From: WJLY01 sp964399265
Lineage (GTDB): Bacteria > Joyebacterota > Joyebacteria > Joyebacterales > Joyebacteraceae
Length of the DNA stretch: 47,073 nucleotides
NCBI GenBank assembly: GCA_964399265.1
Contig: CAYNQF010000011.1
Span: 1-47,073, forward strand
Reading direction: 5' to 3'
A program made the translations under genes and the position numbers. The notes under the pieces are model-generated. The model worked only from the letters and a program-made list of their open reading frames with translations. It was not told where the DNA came from and made no database searches. Below, piece by piece: positions 22,866 to 30,117 of the stretch (positions are counted from its first letter, which is position 1; each line of letters starts with the position of its first letter).

Positions 22866-23807
22866 ATGAGCGAGGGTTCGAGCAACAGGGCTCCGAAGAC
22901 GCTGGCTGACGTTTCCCACCTGTTCTTCTCGGGCACGGCGCCCGGAAGCAGCACCGGGTCGGACACCTCCGCCGTGCAGACATCAGAGACGATGGTCGAC
23001 AGCGGCGATGGGCCGCGAGCCACGGAGCGCGCGGAGCCGTTGCACGTCACGCGCGTGTTTGTGGTGACCGGCGGCGACGCGGCGCCCGGCAAGTCGACGG
23101 TCGCCGTCAACGTTGCCCAGGCCCTCCTGGCCCACGGCAGGGTGGGCCTGTATGACGCTGACCCCAGCATCCCCAACGCCCGCTTCTACCTCGGGTTGCC
23201 CTCGTGGCACTACCTGTCGCCCCTGACCGGCGACGGCACGCGGGCGCCCAACGTGCTCACCGACTCTGGACTCGTGGTCGTGGACGGTCCTCCGGAGACG
23301 TCGCTCGCTGTCGACGAGGGATCAGGCTTCGGCGTCTACGCGGCCCTGCCGGACGGAGGCGAGCATCCCCTCGACTACGCCGTGGTCGATGCGCCGCTGG
23401 GCAAGGCGCCGTGCCTCCTGGACGGCCGCTCACCGGGCGTTCACTTCATGGTGGTCGCGGGGCCGGGCCGGGCCGGGTTCATCGAGGCCTACGCCGCCCT
23501 GGCGCGGCTGTCCCGGGAGGGTGGAGCGAGATGCGCCGGACTCGTCGTCAACCGTGCGCCGAGCACGTCGTACGCCCGCGCGTTCTACGCGAAGATGAGG
23601 CTGGCCACCCAGCGTCTGTTGTCAATGGACCTGCGGTTCCTGGGTGGCGTCGTGCGGGAACCTTCGCTCGGGGCGCTGCAGAGAGAACGTGGAGTGATGG
23701 TGAAGTCGCGGCCGGACGCAACGTCCGCGCTCCTTCTGAGAGAGATAGCATCGAACGCGCTGACACTGAGGGGAACGGACGTCCCCCTCGCAGAGGGGCC
23801 GGAGTAG
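22866..23807 (+). CDS. MinD/FlhG-like ATPase with altered Walker A
   Basis: 313 residues. After a ~60-residue low-complexity N-terminus opening with KTLADVSHLFFSG, the ATPase core begins VTRVFVVTGGDAAPGKST. The usual KGGxGKT is changed to GGDAAPGKS, so the signature Lys near the start of the loop is missing while the catalytic-loop Lys is kept. LYDADPSIPNARFYLGL (MinD-type switch), YAVVDAP (Walker B) and GLVVNRAPS are typical of MinD/FlhG. No C-terminal amphipathic membrane helix is obvious. The start is ATG 22866; GTG 22830 is possible. It probably works with the ParA-CBM48 protein upstream, perhaps as a heterodimer or regulator. Confidence 0.75.
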   Translation: MSEGSSNRAPKTLADVSHLFFSGTAPGSSTGSDTSAVQTSETMVDSGDGPRATERAEPLHVTRVFVVTGGDAAPGKSTVAVNVAQALLAHGRVGLYDADPSIPNARFYLGLPSWHYLSPLTGDGTRAPNVLTDSGLVVVDGPPETSLAVDEGSGFGVYAALPDGGEHPLDYAVVDAPLGKAPCLLDGRSPGVHFMVVAGPGRAGFIEAYAALARLSREGGARCAGLVVNRAPSTSYARAFYAKMRLATQRLLSMDLRFLGGVVREPSLGALQRERGVMVKSRPDATSALLLREIASNALTLRGTDVPLAEGPE

Positions 23808-23829
23808 TCGGCCCGGACGGAGACGGACT

Positions 23830-24855
23830 ATGAAGAGACGAATAGAGAAGGCCCCACTGCCGGATGCCGCGTCGATGAAGGAACTCGTCGCCGGGAGGGC
23901 GGAGGAACTGAGTCCCGGCGCCGTGCTCATCGACGGTGACGCACAGGGCGCCACCGGAGTGGACGTGCTGTTGGTGGGGGAGGGTGGCCGGCCCGTGTTC
24001 GTGGACGTCGTTTCCGATGACGTGGAGAGCGTTCCCGCGCGCGTCTTCGAGCACCTGGCGTGGATCGAGGAGAACGGCAGGCTCTTCATGCGCGCGTACG
24101 CGCGAGACGGTATTCAGGAGACCGAGGGCCCCGAGATCGTCTTCGTGGCCGGTCGATTCCCGAGAGGCGTGATGCGCGCGATGCCCGCGCTCAGCGGGGC
24201 GCGGGTGAGGCTGGTTCGCGCGGAGCACTTCGTCATCGACGGCGAGAGTGAGCTGATGCTGGAGGAAGTGGCATCGACGATCCCCCGGTTCGGCTTGGAG
24301 GTCGCGTCGGCGACGCGCGCGGACGCGACCCGTGACCGTCCGTCTCCGTCGGCTCCCGCGGGCGCCGAGACGTGGCCCGCGTCCGCTGCGCCCGAGCGGC
24401 CGCAAGGTGCTCACATTGCGGGGAGCGACCATGGCGAGGAGCCGGACCTCGCGACGGAGGGTCCGTCCAGCCTCGAGGACAGGATCGAGTCGGAGTCGGC
24501 GCTCACGCTCCTCAAGCTGTTCCGCTCCGGCGTCGACGGACTCGACGGGAGGATCGTAGAGAGGGAGTCGAACGGCGACGTCGCGTTCGAGCTGTCGGGC
24601 AGGCCGCTCGCCCGCGTCTCGGTCTCTCCGGGCAGCTTCACGGTCACGCCGGGCGATCACGTCGCGAACCCGATCGTCGTGTCCGATCGCGTGTCGCTCG
24701 AAAGGGCGCTGAACGCGGTCGTCTCCCTGTTCGTCCGCGAGGAGGGGCCGGAGCACAGGGCCCGGACCGAGGGTGAGGGCGAGGGGCTCGATGACGAGGA
24801 GCGCGCGGAGCTGGTGGGCATATGGGGTAACGGGCTCTCGGGAGGAGAGCACTAG
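23830..24855 (+). CDS. Third operon protein, PD-(D/E)XK-like fold without catalytic residues
   Basis: 341 residues; ATG behind GGAGACGGACT. Residues 10-140 (GVDVLLVGEGGRPVFVDVVSD, then ARVFEHLAWIEENGRLF) resemble by eye the NucS/DUF91-type nuclease fold. There the pattern is D-x-D then E-x-K; here the second strand reads VDVVS, so the catalytic Lys is absent. A Pro/Ala-rich linker (about 160-215) leads to a C-terminal domain (about 220-310, LEDRIESESALTLLKLFRSG, then a beta meander) of no known family. It ends the ParA operon 22 nt after the MinD-like gene. It may bind DNA or the ATPases rather than cut DNA. Confidence 0.62.
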   Translation: MKRRIEKAPLPDAASMKELVAGRAEELSPGAVLIDGDAQGATGVDVLLVGEGGRPVFVDVVSDDVESVPARVFEHLAWIEENGRLFMRAYARDGIQETEGPEIVFVAGRFPRGVMRAMPALSGARVRLVRAEHFVIDGESELMLEEVASTIPRFGLEVASATRADATRDRPSPSAPAGAETWPASAAPERPQGAHIAGSDHGEEPDLATEGPSSLEDRIESESALTLLKLFRSGVDGLDGRIVERESNGDVAFELSGRPLARVSVSPGSFTVTPGDHVANPIVVSDRVSLERALNAVVSLFVREEGPEHRARTEGEGEGLDDEERAELVGIWGNGLSGGEH

Positions 24856-24983
24856 TCGCGAGAGGACCGGTTCCTCCGGGGCTTGCAGTCGGTCCGTACG
24901 GCCCGCGTGAGTGGTGGCAGACGGGGTCCCGTCGAGGGCGGTGCAGGGTTGCCCGGACCACGCAGGGCGGCCGGGCACAAAAA

Positions 24984-25003
24984 GAGGGGCCGTTTGGCCC
25001 CTT
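24984..25003 (-). terminator. Intrinsic terminator of the sigma-like gene
   Basis: On the minus strand AGGGGCC-AAAC-GGCCCCT is followed by CTTTTT, a textbook terminator. On the plus strand the same hairpin ends the ParA operon less efficiently (tail TCATAATGTT). Confidence 0.8.
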
Positions 25004-25112
25004 CATAATGTTAATACCGGGAACCACCTCGAAGTGTGCAACGAAATCTGGTCGGACCCTCGGTTTTCTCGCCCGGGCCGGTGGGTCACCCGCGCCGGCT
25101 GAGCCGGGCTCC

Positions 25113-25655
25113 TCAGGAGGCCCTATAATAGGGCGATTCTCTGATGTCGCGAAACGCCGCCCTGATTCTCGCCAACTCGTTGGCGACCGTCCGCCGCGAG
25201 ATCGAGAGTGCCTCCGCTATTTCTATTTGTGTGAATCCTTGCGCTAAAGCGTAGGCAATCTGCTGCTGCCGCTGAGTCAGCTGTGACAGCGTGTCTCCGA
25301 CCTCCACCGAGATGGCGAGCGCCTCCTCTACCATGTTGATGGGAGAGGTCATCAGGATGTCGTGCCACTCGCTCGGGATGTACCTCATTACCTCTGGGTC
25401 GACATCGCCGAGAACGCCGTAGAACACCATCTGCCGGTCGAGATCGCCGTCGGGGCAGTCGATGGCGGTGCGGGTCATGAACTTGAGCGCCTTCCAACGC
25501 GCGCTCGAGAGGTACCAGCCATGCGGCTTGCCCTCCGGGGCCTGCCAGATGTCCAGGCGCATCTCCTGGGCGAGATCCTGCTGGAGCATCTCGTCAGGCG
25601 TCAGCCTGGCCGCGATTCGCGCTATCTCAGTCTCGAACTCAGCCCATTTCTGCAC
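25113..25655 (-). CDS. Sigma-70-like (ECF-type) transcription factor
   Basis: 180 residues; GTG start with GAGG upstream. The C-terminal 60 residues are a clear region-4 helix-turn-helix: LTQRQQQIAYALAQGFTQIE, then ALSISRRTVANELARIRAAF. The N-terminal part (DLAQEMRLDIWQAPEGKPHG, then SARWKALKFM) has the spacing of a short region 2 but is divergent. The middle (about 75-120) is acidic and unlike common ECF groups. No anti-sigma factor is adjacent. It has its own consensus promoter and a terminator, so it is a single-gene unit. A phage-type or LuxR-like regulator is a less likely alternative. Confidence 0.72.
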   Translation of the reverse strand: MQKWAEFETEIARIAARLTPDEMLQQDLAQEMRLDIWQAPEGKPHGWYLSSARWKALKFMTRTAIDCPDGDLDRQMVFYGVLGDVDPEVMRYIPSEWHDILMTSPINMVEEALAISVEVGDTLSQLTQRQQQIAYALAQGFTQIEIAEALSISRRTVANELARIRAAFRDIRESPYYRAS

Positions 25656-25742
25656 CTTGCACCTCGACTCCCGAACAGGGGCGGTCGCGCGGGGTCCGTC
25701 TCACCAGTTCCTTGAGAACCACGCGCCGCCCGCACATCCATG

Positions 25743-25771
25743 ATTCTGACACGCGGACCTACGGATGTCAA
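25743..25771 (-). promoter_or_regulatory. Promoter of the sigma-like gene (TTGACA-N17-CAGAAT)
   Basis: Minus strand: -35 at 25766-25771, -10 at 25743-25748. The same two hexamers and spacer occur in the divergent promoter at 25813. Confidence 0.65.
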
Positions 25772-25812
25772 GAAGGCCACCGGCGTTGGGCTCTCCGCGA
25801 ATTGCAAAGTCG

Positions 25813-25841
25813 TTGACACCCCGGCGTCCGGCTGACAGAAT
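25813..25841 (+). promoter_or_regulatory. Promoter of the lipoprotein-transglutaminase unit (TTGACA-N17-CAGAAT)
   Basis: The -35 is at 25813-25818 and the -10 at 25836-25841. The predicted start near 25848 leaves a ~90-nt leader. Confidence 0.65.
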
Positions 25842-25938
25842 GACGTTTCAAGTTCCGTGCCTGACTCCGCTTGCGTCCCCCCGCTTCGACGATCGAACGT
25901 CTCGAGATGGGGTCCGCCCCTCGGAAACTGGAGGAGTG

Positions 25939-26262
25939 ATGATGCACCGCAGACAGTTCGTCCAGCTCCTGGTCCTGACCGCGTTTGTGTCCCTGCTGGC
26001 CGTGGGCTGCGCCGGGACCCAGGCCGGAGGAGATGTTCCGGATGACCCCGCGCTGATCCGCAAGGAGCTGGTCGAGATAGACCTGGACATGAAGAACACC
26101 GAGGAAATGATCAAGGGCAGCAAGGCCCAGCTCCAGATGGACGACAACCAGCAGCTTCGTGACGAGATCCGCTCACTCGAGATGGACCTCATACACCTGG
26201 AGAGCCAGAAGCGCGCTCTCGAGGAGAGGCTTCAGGAACTCGAGACCGCTGAGGAGTCGTAG
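25939..26262 (+). CDS. Small coiled-coil lipoprotein
   Basis: About 107 residues. The signal peptide ends in the lipobox LAVGC (Cys near 27). The mature part is a continuous acidic coiled coil (from IRKELVEIDLDMKNTEEMIK to ALEERLQELETAEES) with heptad-like spacing. It is comparable in size and plan to Lpp-type or other structural lipoproteins, but the sequence is not recognisable. Two adjacent ATGs (25939, 25942) follow GGAGGAG; upstream in-frame codons lack a ribosome site and precede the promoter. It lies 14 nt before the transglutaminase gene. Confidence 0.75.
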   Translation: MMHRRQFVQLLVLTAFVSLLAVGCAGTQAGGDVPDDPALIRKELVEIDLDMKNTEEMIKGSKAQLQMDDNQQLRDEIRSLEMDLIHLESQKRALEERLQELETAEES

Positions 26263-26276
26263 GTCTACTCTGCATC

Positions 26277-27791
26277 ATGTGTTTCCCTTCCGGCAAAGCC
26301 GCGAGGCGTCGAGGCGTACCTCTGACAGCGGCCGGCGTGGTGCTGGTCGCTGTCCTGTCGGCCGTCTCTGCCCTCGCCTCGGGAACGAACCAGCGCAGCG
26401 TCTGGTACGAGACCCTGTTGGGTGGCGTGCGCGTCGGGACGTCCCACGAGACCGTCGCAGAGGAGCGTGATTCGCTTCTCGTGACGACGGTCGAGTCCCG
26501 CGTGGTGGTCGAGCGCTTCTCGGAGCGCACCGAGATGGAGCGCGACGACAGATGGGTGGAGACCCGGGACGGGCGTCCCGTCTCCTACCATGCGACCGTC
26601 GACATGTCCGGCGAGGAGACGTCCTTAGCAGTTCGCCCCGCGCCGGGCGGTCTGTCGGTGACCAGGCGCTCGGGCGCCAGGGCCGACTCGTCCTTCGTCG
26701 GGATGCATGGTCGTCTGCTGTTCCCGCGCGGCATCGACGGCCTGCACGCGGAACGCGGCTTCACACCCGGTGACACCTACTCCTACCGGACCTTCGACCC
26801 AGACTTCGAGGCCGTGGCGTCCTGCTCGGTGTCCGTGACCGGCGTTGAAACGCTCGAGTTGGCCGGGCAATTGCTCGAACTCCACGTGGTGGATGTTACG
26901 CCCGACCTCTACGGAGGCGTCGTGCTCAGGGAGTGGAGGGACGACGCGGGACGTCTCTGGGCGCAGAGCGCCGGGGGACTGGCGACCGAGACGCGCAGGA
27001 CGACTGAGCGGGAGGCCCTCGAGGAGGTTGAGCCACCGGACATCATGTCGTCGACGTTCGTGCGCTCGAACGCGGTCATCCCGAACTCCCAGTGGGTGGA
27101 GCAAGCTCTCTACGAGGTGTGGGTCGAGGACGGAGATGTAGCGCCCTTCGTGGAAGACCCGCCGCGGCAGGTGGTCGAGGGGCGGACCGGGCGTGGAGTG
27201 ATGTTGCGCGTACGTAGGCTGGTGCCCGACGCGGCGGCGGAGGTGGGGACAGCCGCGCCCGAGTACCTGGAAGACAACGCGCTGCTCCAGAAGGACGACC
27301 CGGCCGTGGTCGACGCCGCGCGGCGGGCGGCGGATGAGTCCGGAGCGGGCGCGTGGGAGAGGTCGGTCGCGATAGAGGCTGCGGTTCACAAGCTCGTTCG
27401 TGACCGAGGGTTCGGGACCGGTTTCGGGTCGGCGGCGGAGGCGCTCAGGACGGGCAGCGGTGACTGCAGTGAGCACGCGGTCCTCGCCGTCGCGATGGAG
27501 AGAGCACTCGGCATCCCCTCGCGTGTGGTCACGGGTGTGGTTCACTTCCGTGGCGGTTTCGCATACCATATGTGGGTGGAGGTCCGCGTGGGAGATGGGT
27601 GGTATGCTCTGGACCCGACGATGGGGCTGGGGCGCGTGGACGCCACGCACATCCGGCTCGGAACGAGCGCTCTCGCCGGAGGGAGTATCGGAGAACTCTC
27701 CCTGCCCATACTCGAGACCGTGAACAGGCTGGGGATCAGAGTCGTCGAGTACACGACGGCCGGGGTTACTACCACCGTGGACCGGCATTGA
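26277..27791 (+). CDS. Secreted transglutaminase-like protein
   Basis: 504 residues. The N-terminus is basic then hydrophobic (AAGVVLVAVLSAVSALASG), a signal peptide or anchor. A ~300-residue beta-rich region is followed by a transglutaminase-core domain with a complete Cys-His-Asp triad: C397 in GSGDCSEHAVLA, H431 in AYHMWVEV and D446 in YALDPTMG. Such bacterial domains act as peptidases, amidases or crosslinkers. The ATG 26277 has no SD, and translation may be coupled to the lipoprotein gene just upstream or begin at a later codon. A third secreted protein follows at 27830. Confidence 0.85.
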   Translation: MCFPSGKAARRRGVPLTAAGVVLVAVLSAVSALASGTNQRSVWYETLLGGVRVGTSHETVAEERDSLLVTTVESRVVVERFSERTEMERDDRWVETRDGRPVSYHATVDMSGEETSLAVRPAPGGLSVTRRSGARADSSFVGMHGRLLFPRGIDGLHAERGFTPGDTYSYRTFDPDFEAVASCSVSVTGVETLELAGQLLELHVVDVTPDLYGGVVLREWRDDAGRLWAQSAGGLATETRRTTEREALEEVEPPDIMSSTFVRSNAVIPNSQWVEQALYEVWVEDGDVAPFVEDPPRQVVEGRTGRGVMLRVRRLVPDAAAEVGTAAPEYLEDNALLQKDDPAVVDAARRAADESGAGAWERSVAIEAAVHKLVRDRGFGTGFGSAAEALRTGSGDCSEHAVLAVAMERALGIPSRVVTGVVHFRGGFAYHMWVEVRVGDGWYALDPTMGLGRVDATHIRLGTSALAGGSIGELSLPILETVNRLGIRVVEYTTAGVTTTVDRH

Positions 27792-27829
27792 CTGATGCGC
27801 CGGCGTAACGACGGAAGGCGGTGTCTATC

Positions 27830-28450
27830 ATGATCAGACTCGTGGCATTTCTGCTCGTGGGTGTCATGGCCGTCATCGCTCTGCCCGGCTGCTCCGGCAA
27901 GGAGGAGGCAACTCCCCGGACCGAAGCGGGGGAGGTCGAGTCCGGGAACCAGGAAGAGACGCAGACGGCGGAGGCATCGCGCGCGGCCAAGGCACGCGGC
28001 GTGCCCGTGGGAGGCGAGGAGCCGGAGGCTGGGCCGGTAGTCACGATGGAGGGACTGACCTACGACTGGCGACTCGAGCCCGAGAAGGGCCTGCTCGTGA
28101 CTATCGAGTTCGGGAACGAGAACGAGGTGTTCGAGCGTGCGCGCGCCTATGTGTTCATCGTCGCCTGGTACTCGGCCCGGGAGGGTTCGAGCCGCGGGAC
28201 GTTCCCGTGGGGAGTCGACTTCGATGGCAATGAACCCGTGGACTATACCAAGGGTACGCACATCGTGTACCGCAAGGACCACACTCTGAAGTGCTTCATC
28301 CCGTACAGGGATCGCGAGGGGTACTACGATACGCTCAGGGTCATAGTCTACAGCGAGGACGGAGAAGCTCTGAAGGACCAACGCTATCAGCTGGACGTCG
28401 ACGGCGTCCCAACAGGGACCGTAAAGACGAGACCGGTGCTTACCCTCTAG
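27830..28450 (+). CDS. Lipoprotein of unknown function
   Basis: About 206 residues with a lipoprotein signal (IALPGCSG, Cys near 21). A low-complexity acidic linker rich in Glu/Thr (about 24-65) precedes a single beta-sandwich-like domain (LEPEKGLLVTIEFGNENEV, then RAYVFIVAWYSA, ending QLDVDGVPTG). I recognise no family. GTG 27821 is too close to GGAAGG; ATG 27830 is preferred. It is 38 nt after the transglutaminase gene and 18 nt before a small basic ORF, so the cluster from 25939 is probably one unit. Confidence 0.72.
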   Translation: MIRLVAFLLVGVMAVIALPGCSGKEEATPRTEAGEVESGNQEETQTAEASRAAKARGVPVGGEEPEAGPVVTMEGLTYDWRLEPEKGLLVTIEFGNENEVFERARAYVFIVAWYSAREGSSRGTFPWGVDFDGNEPVDYTKGTHIVYRKDHTLKCFIPYRDREGYYDTLRVIVYSEDGEALKDQRYQLDVDGVPTGTVKTRPVLTL

Positions 28451-28468
28451 GAGAACGGGGGAGGACGT

Positions 28469-28585
28469 ATGTACCGCAAGGAGAAGGTCGGACACGAGAC
28501 CAAGAAGAAGGCTCTCCTGTCCAAGAAGGAGAAGAGGCAGAAGAAGCGCGATAAGAAGCATCAGAAGGACAGCAATGTGATCTGA
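28469..28585 (+). CDS. 38-residue Lys-rich small protein
   Basis: ATG behind GGGGAGGACGT, 18 nt after the preceding stop. The product begins MYRKEKVGHETKKKALLSKK and has about 14 Lys in 38 residues, with predicted helix throughout and no membrane segment. A strong SD with good spacing, tight linkage to the upstream gene and a 14-bp hairpin just downstream make it a likely real gene. Such small basic proteins may bind nucleic acid, ribosomes or polyphosphate; none can be chosen here. Confidence 0.62.
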   Translation: MYRKEKVGHETKKKALLSKKEKRQKKRDKKHQKDSNVI

Positions 28586-28636
28586 CTGGAGGCCCTCTGG
28601 AGAACCCGTTCCCGCGCACGAGCGCGGCGGAACGAC

Positions 28637-28666
28637 GAAGCCCGCGGGGATGTCCCCGCGGGCTTC
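28637..28666 (+). terminator. 14-bp perfect hairpin ending the 25939-28585 unit
   Basis: GAAGCCCGCGGGGA pairs perfectly with TCCCCGCGGGCTTC around a 2-nt centre. The T-tract is poor, but stem strength and position support a terminator, possibly serving both convergent strands. Confidence 0.6.
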
Positions 28667-28683
28667 ATGCGGGTGGGCCCACC

Positions 28684-28790
28684 ATCAGACCTACAACCAG
28701 ACCACCACCAGAACCGGCACTGGGCCCTGCATTAGACCAACCATCGGACCAACCATCGGACCAGACATCAGACCTACCATCGGACCTCGA
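28684..28790. repeat. 12-bp tandem repeat array (consensus ATCGGACCAACC)
   Basis: Clean units at 28731-28742, 28743-28754, 28755-28766, 28767-28778 and 28779-28788 share ATYRGACC every 12 bp; degenerate copies extend back to about 28684. The array overlaps the last codons and stop of the minus-strand gene at 28774. Because 12 is a multiple of 3, slippage would keep frame. Confidence 0.7.
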
Positions 28791-29373
28791 GGTCTCTGTC
28801 GGGCATGAACGGCGAGCGCTTCATGTAGTAGAAGGTCGTGTCGCCTCGCATCTCGACTCTGTCCGGCTCGAAGGACAGCTCCACGTTGCCGAGCGATGCC
28901 GGCACGCGGAACTCGAACTCGGCCAGTTCGATGGGCTTGCCCCACAGTCTCGTGGTCATGACTATGTACCTGGCACGCCCTCTCGGAGTCGCCTGGACGT
29001 ACTCCACACGGAAGCGGCGCTCTTCGCGCGGCTCGAACTCCATTCTCCACCGGATGGCGTTGCCGTCGTTCACGAACCCGAACGGCGCCGGTTGCTCGCC
29101 GTCGAGCGACCACGCACGGACCTTCGAGGGGATCGCGTGATACGCGTCGACCGGGAAGGGGTAGCTGACCCCGATGGCCACCGTGTCGTCGGTCGTGTTT
29201 CTGAAGTAGTAGTCGCCGACCACACGCGTGCGCCCGTCGGACGGTTCCACGACCACATACTCGCGCCAGAAGGAGACGGGGCCGGGAACCGCTTCCGGTT
29301 CCGGCCCCGCTCTGTCACACGACGCGCACAGGACGCAGATGAGCACGAGCGTGATGACTGATGGATTCCTCAA
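28774..29373 (-). CDS. Lipoprotein of unknown function
   Basis: 199 residues from a TTG at 29373. The signal peptide runs VITLVLICVLCASC with the lipobox Cys near 19. The mature protein is beta-rich (EYVVVEPSDGRTRVVGDYYF, then RWRMEFEPREERRFRVEYVQ), like a single all-beta domain, with no recognised family. The start is chosen because the longer frame upstream overlaps the previous gene. This TTG lies 8 nt after that gene's TAG, with AGGAA overlapping the stop, suggesting coupled translation. The 3' end, including the stop codon, lies in the 12-bp repeat array. Confidence 0.68.
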   Translation of the reverse strand: MRNPSVITLVLICVLCASCDRAGPEPEAVPGPVSFWREYVVVEPSDGRTRVVGDYYFRNTTDDTVAIGVSYPFPVDAYHAIPSKVRAWSLDGEQPAPFGFVNDGNAIRWRMEFEPREERRFRVEYVQATPRGRARYIVMTTRLWGKPIELAEFEFRVPASLGNVELSFEPDRVEMRGDTTFYYMKRSPFMPDRDLEVRW

Positions 29374-29381
29374 GAATGTTC

Positions 29382-29879
29382 CTAGAGGTAGATGAAGCCC
29401 GCAAGCCGCGAGCCGGTGCTGATCTGGAAGGAGCCGAAGTACATGCCGGCGCCAACCTCGCCTTCCACGCTCAGACGCCTGGTCAAGAAATACTCGCATC
29501 CGACCGTCCCGGAGAAGCCGAACAGCGTGTCGTCGCCCTCGCTGCCGTAGTCGCCGCCGTAGTCGAACGAGCTGTGCATCAGGCTGACGCGTCCGGCCAC
29601 GAAGGGCTGGAAGCTCGAGTCCGTGCTCCAGAACTTCTTGAGAGCGCCGCTCACCCCGATGTCGGTAGACGAGTAGTCGCCCTCATCGTACACGTTCAGG
29701 CCCACGCCGACCTCGAGTGCCATTGATTCGCCCAGCCGGGTGGTTCCGAGGATCATGGCGCTTCCGCTGGGCAGGAGCACGCCGCCCACTCCGAATCCGT
29801 CACCGTACGACTGCGCCGCCGCCGAGAGCGGGAACACCAGAGCTACGGCCAGAGAGAACAGCAGAGCGCTTCTCACCAT
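29382..29879 (-). CDS. Outer-membrane beta-barrel protein (small porin-like)
   Basis: 165 residues; ATG behind GGGAGGAACGTC. The signal peptide (about 1-22) ends SAAAQS. The rest is Gly-rich alternating strands (GDGFGVGGVLLPSGSAMILG, GVSGALKKFWS, FAGRVSLMHSSFDYGG, FSGTVGCEYFLTRRLSVEGE) with a C-terminal strand ending FIYL, typical of 8-strand barrels with an OmpW/OmpX-like outer_membrane_beta-brl domain. The function is unknown. It is the first gene of a two-gene unit with the lipoprotein at 28774, behind a consensus promoter. Confidence 0.75.
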   Translation of the reverse strand: MVRSALLFSLAVALVFPLSAAAQSYGDGFGVGGVLLPSGSAMILGTTRLGESMALEVGVGLNVYDEGDYSSTDIGVSGALKKFWSTDSSFQPFVAGRVSLMHSSFDYGGDYGSEGDDTLFGFSGTVGCEYFLTRRLSVEGEVGAGMYFGSFQISTGSRLAGFIYL

Positions 29880-29940
29880 GACGTTCCTCCCTTCGTCACT
29901 TCCGAGTTGGCATGAGGCCCGGGGCCCCGTTTCGCGCTGC

Positions 29941-29969
29941 ATGCTAGCACCGGGTCGTGAGGCTGTCAA
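29941..29969 (-). promoter_or_regulatory. Promoter of the barrel-lipoprotein unit (TTGACA-N17-TAGCAT)
   Basis: Minus strand: -35 at 29964-29969, -10 at 29941-29946, about 55 nt upstream of the predicted transcript's first ATG. Confidence 0.65.
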
Positions 29970-30002
29970 CGCGGGTGGAGCGTCGCATTCGCCTGTTTTG
30001 CC

Positions 30003-30031
30003 TTGACCGTCCCCGATGCAGATGTTACGAT
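30003..30031 (+). promoter_or_regulatory. Promoter of the XRE-cupin gene (TTGACC-N17-TACGAT)
   Basis: The -35 is at 30003-30008 and the -10 at 30026-30031. It is divergent from the promoter at 29941 with only 33 bp between the two -35 boxes, so one regulator could act on both. Confidence 0.65.
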
Positions 30032-30117
30032 TTGTTGGAGATTATGCACGCGGGCGCCCGTGAGCGTCCGTTCGGACGAGACACAAGACCGGACGAAGCT
30101 TCAGAAAGGAGCTACGC

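Noticed and set aside
28684..28790. CRISPR array
   Set aside because: Units are contiguous 12-mers with no spacers and there are no cas genes in the window.
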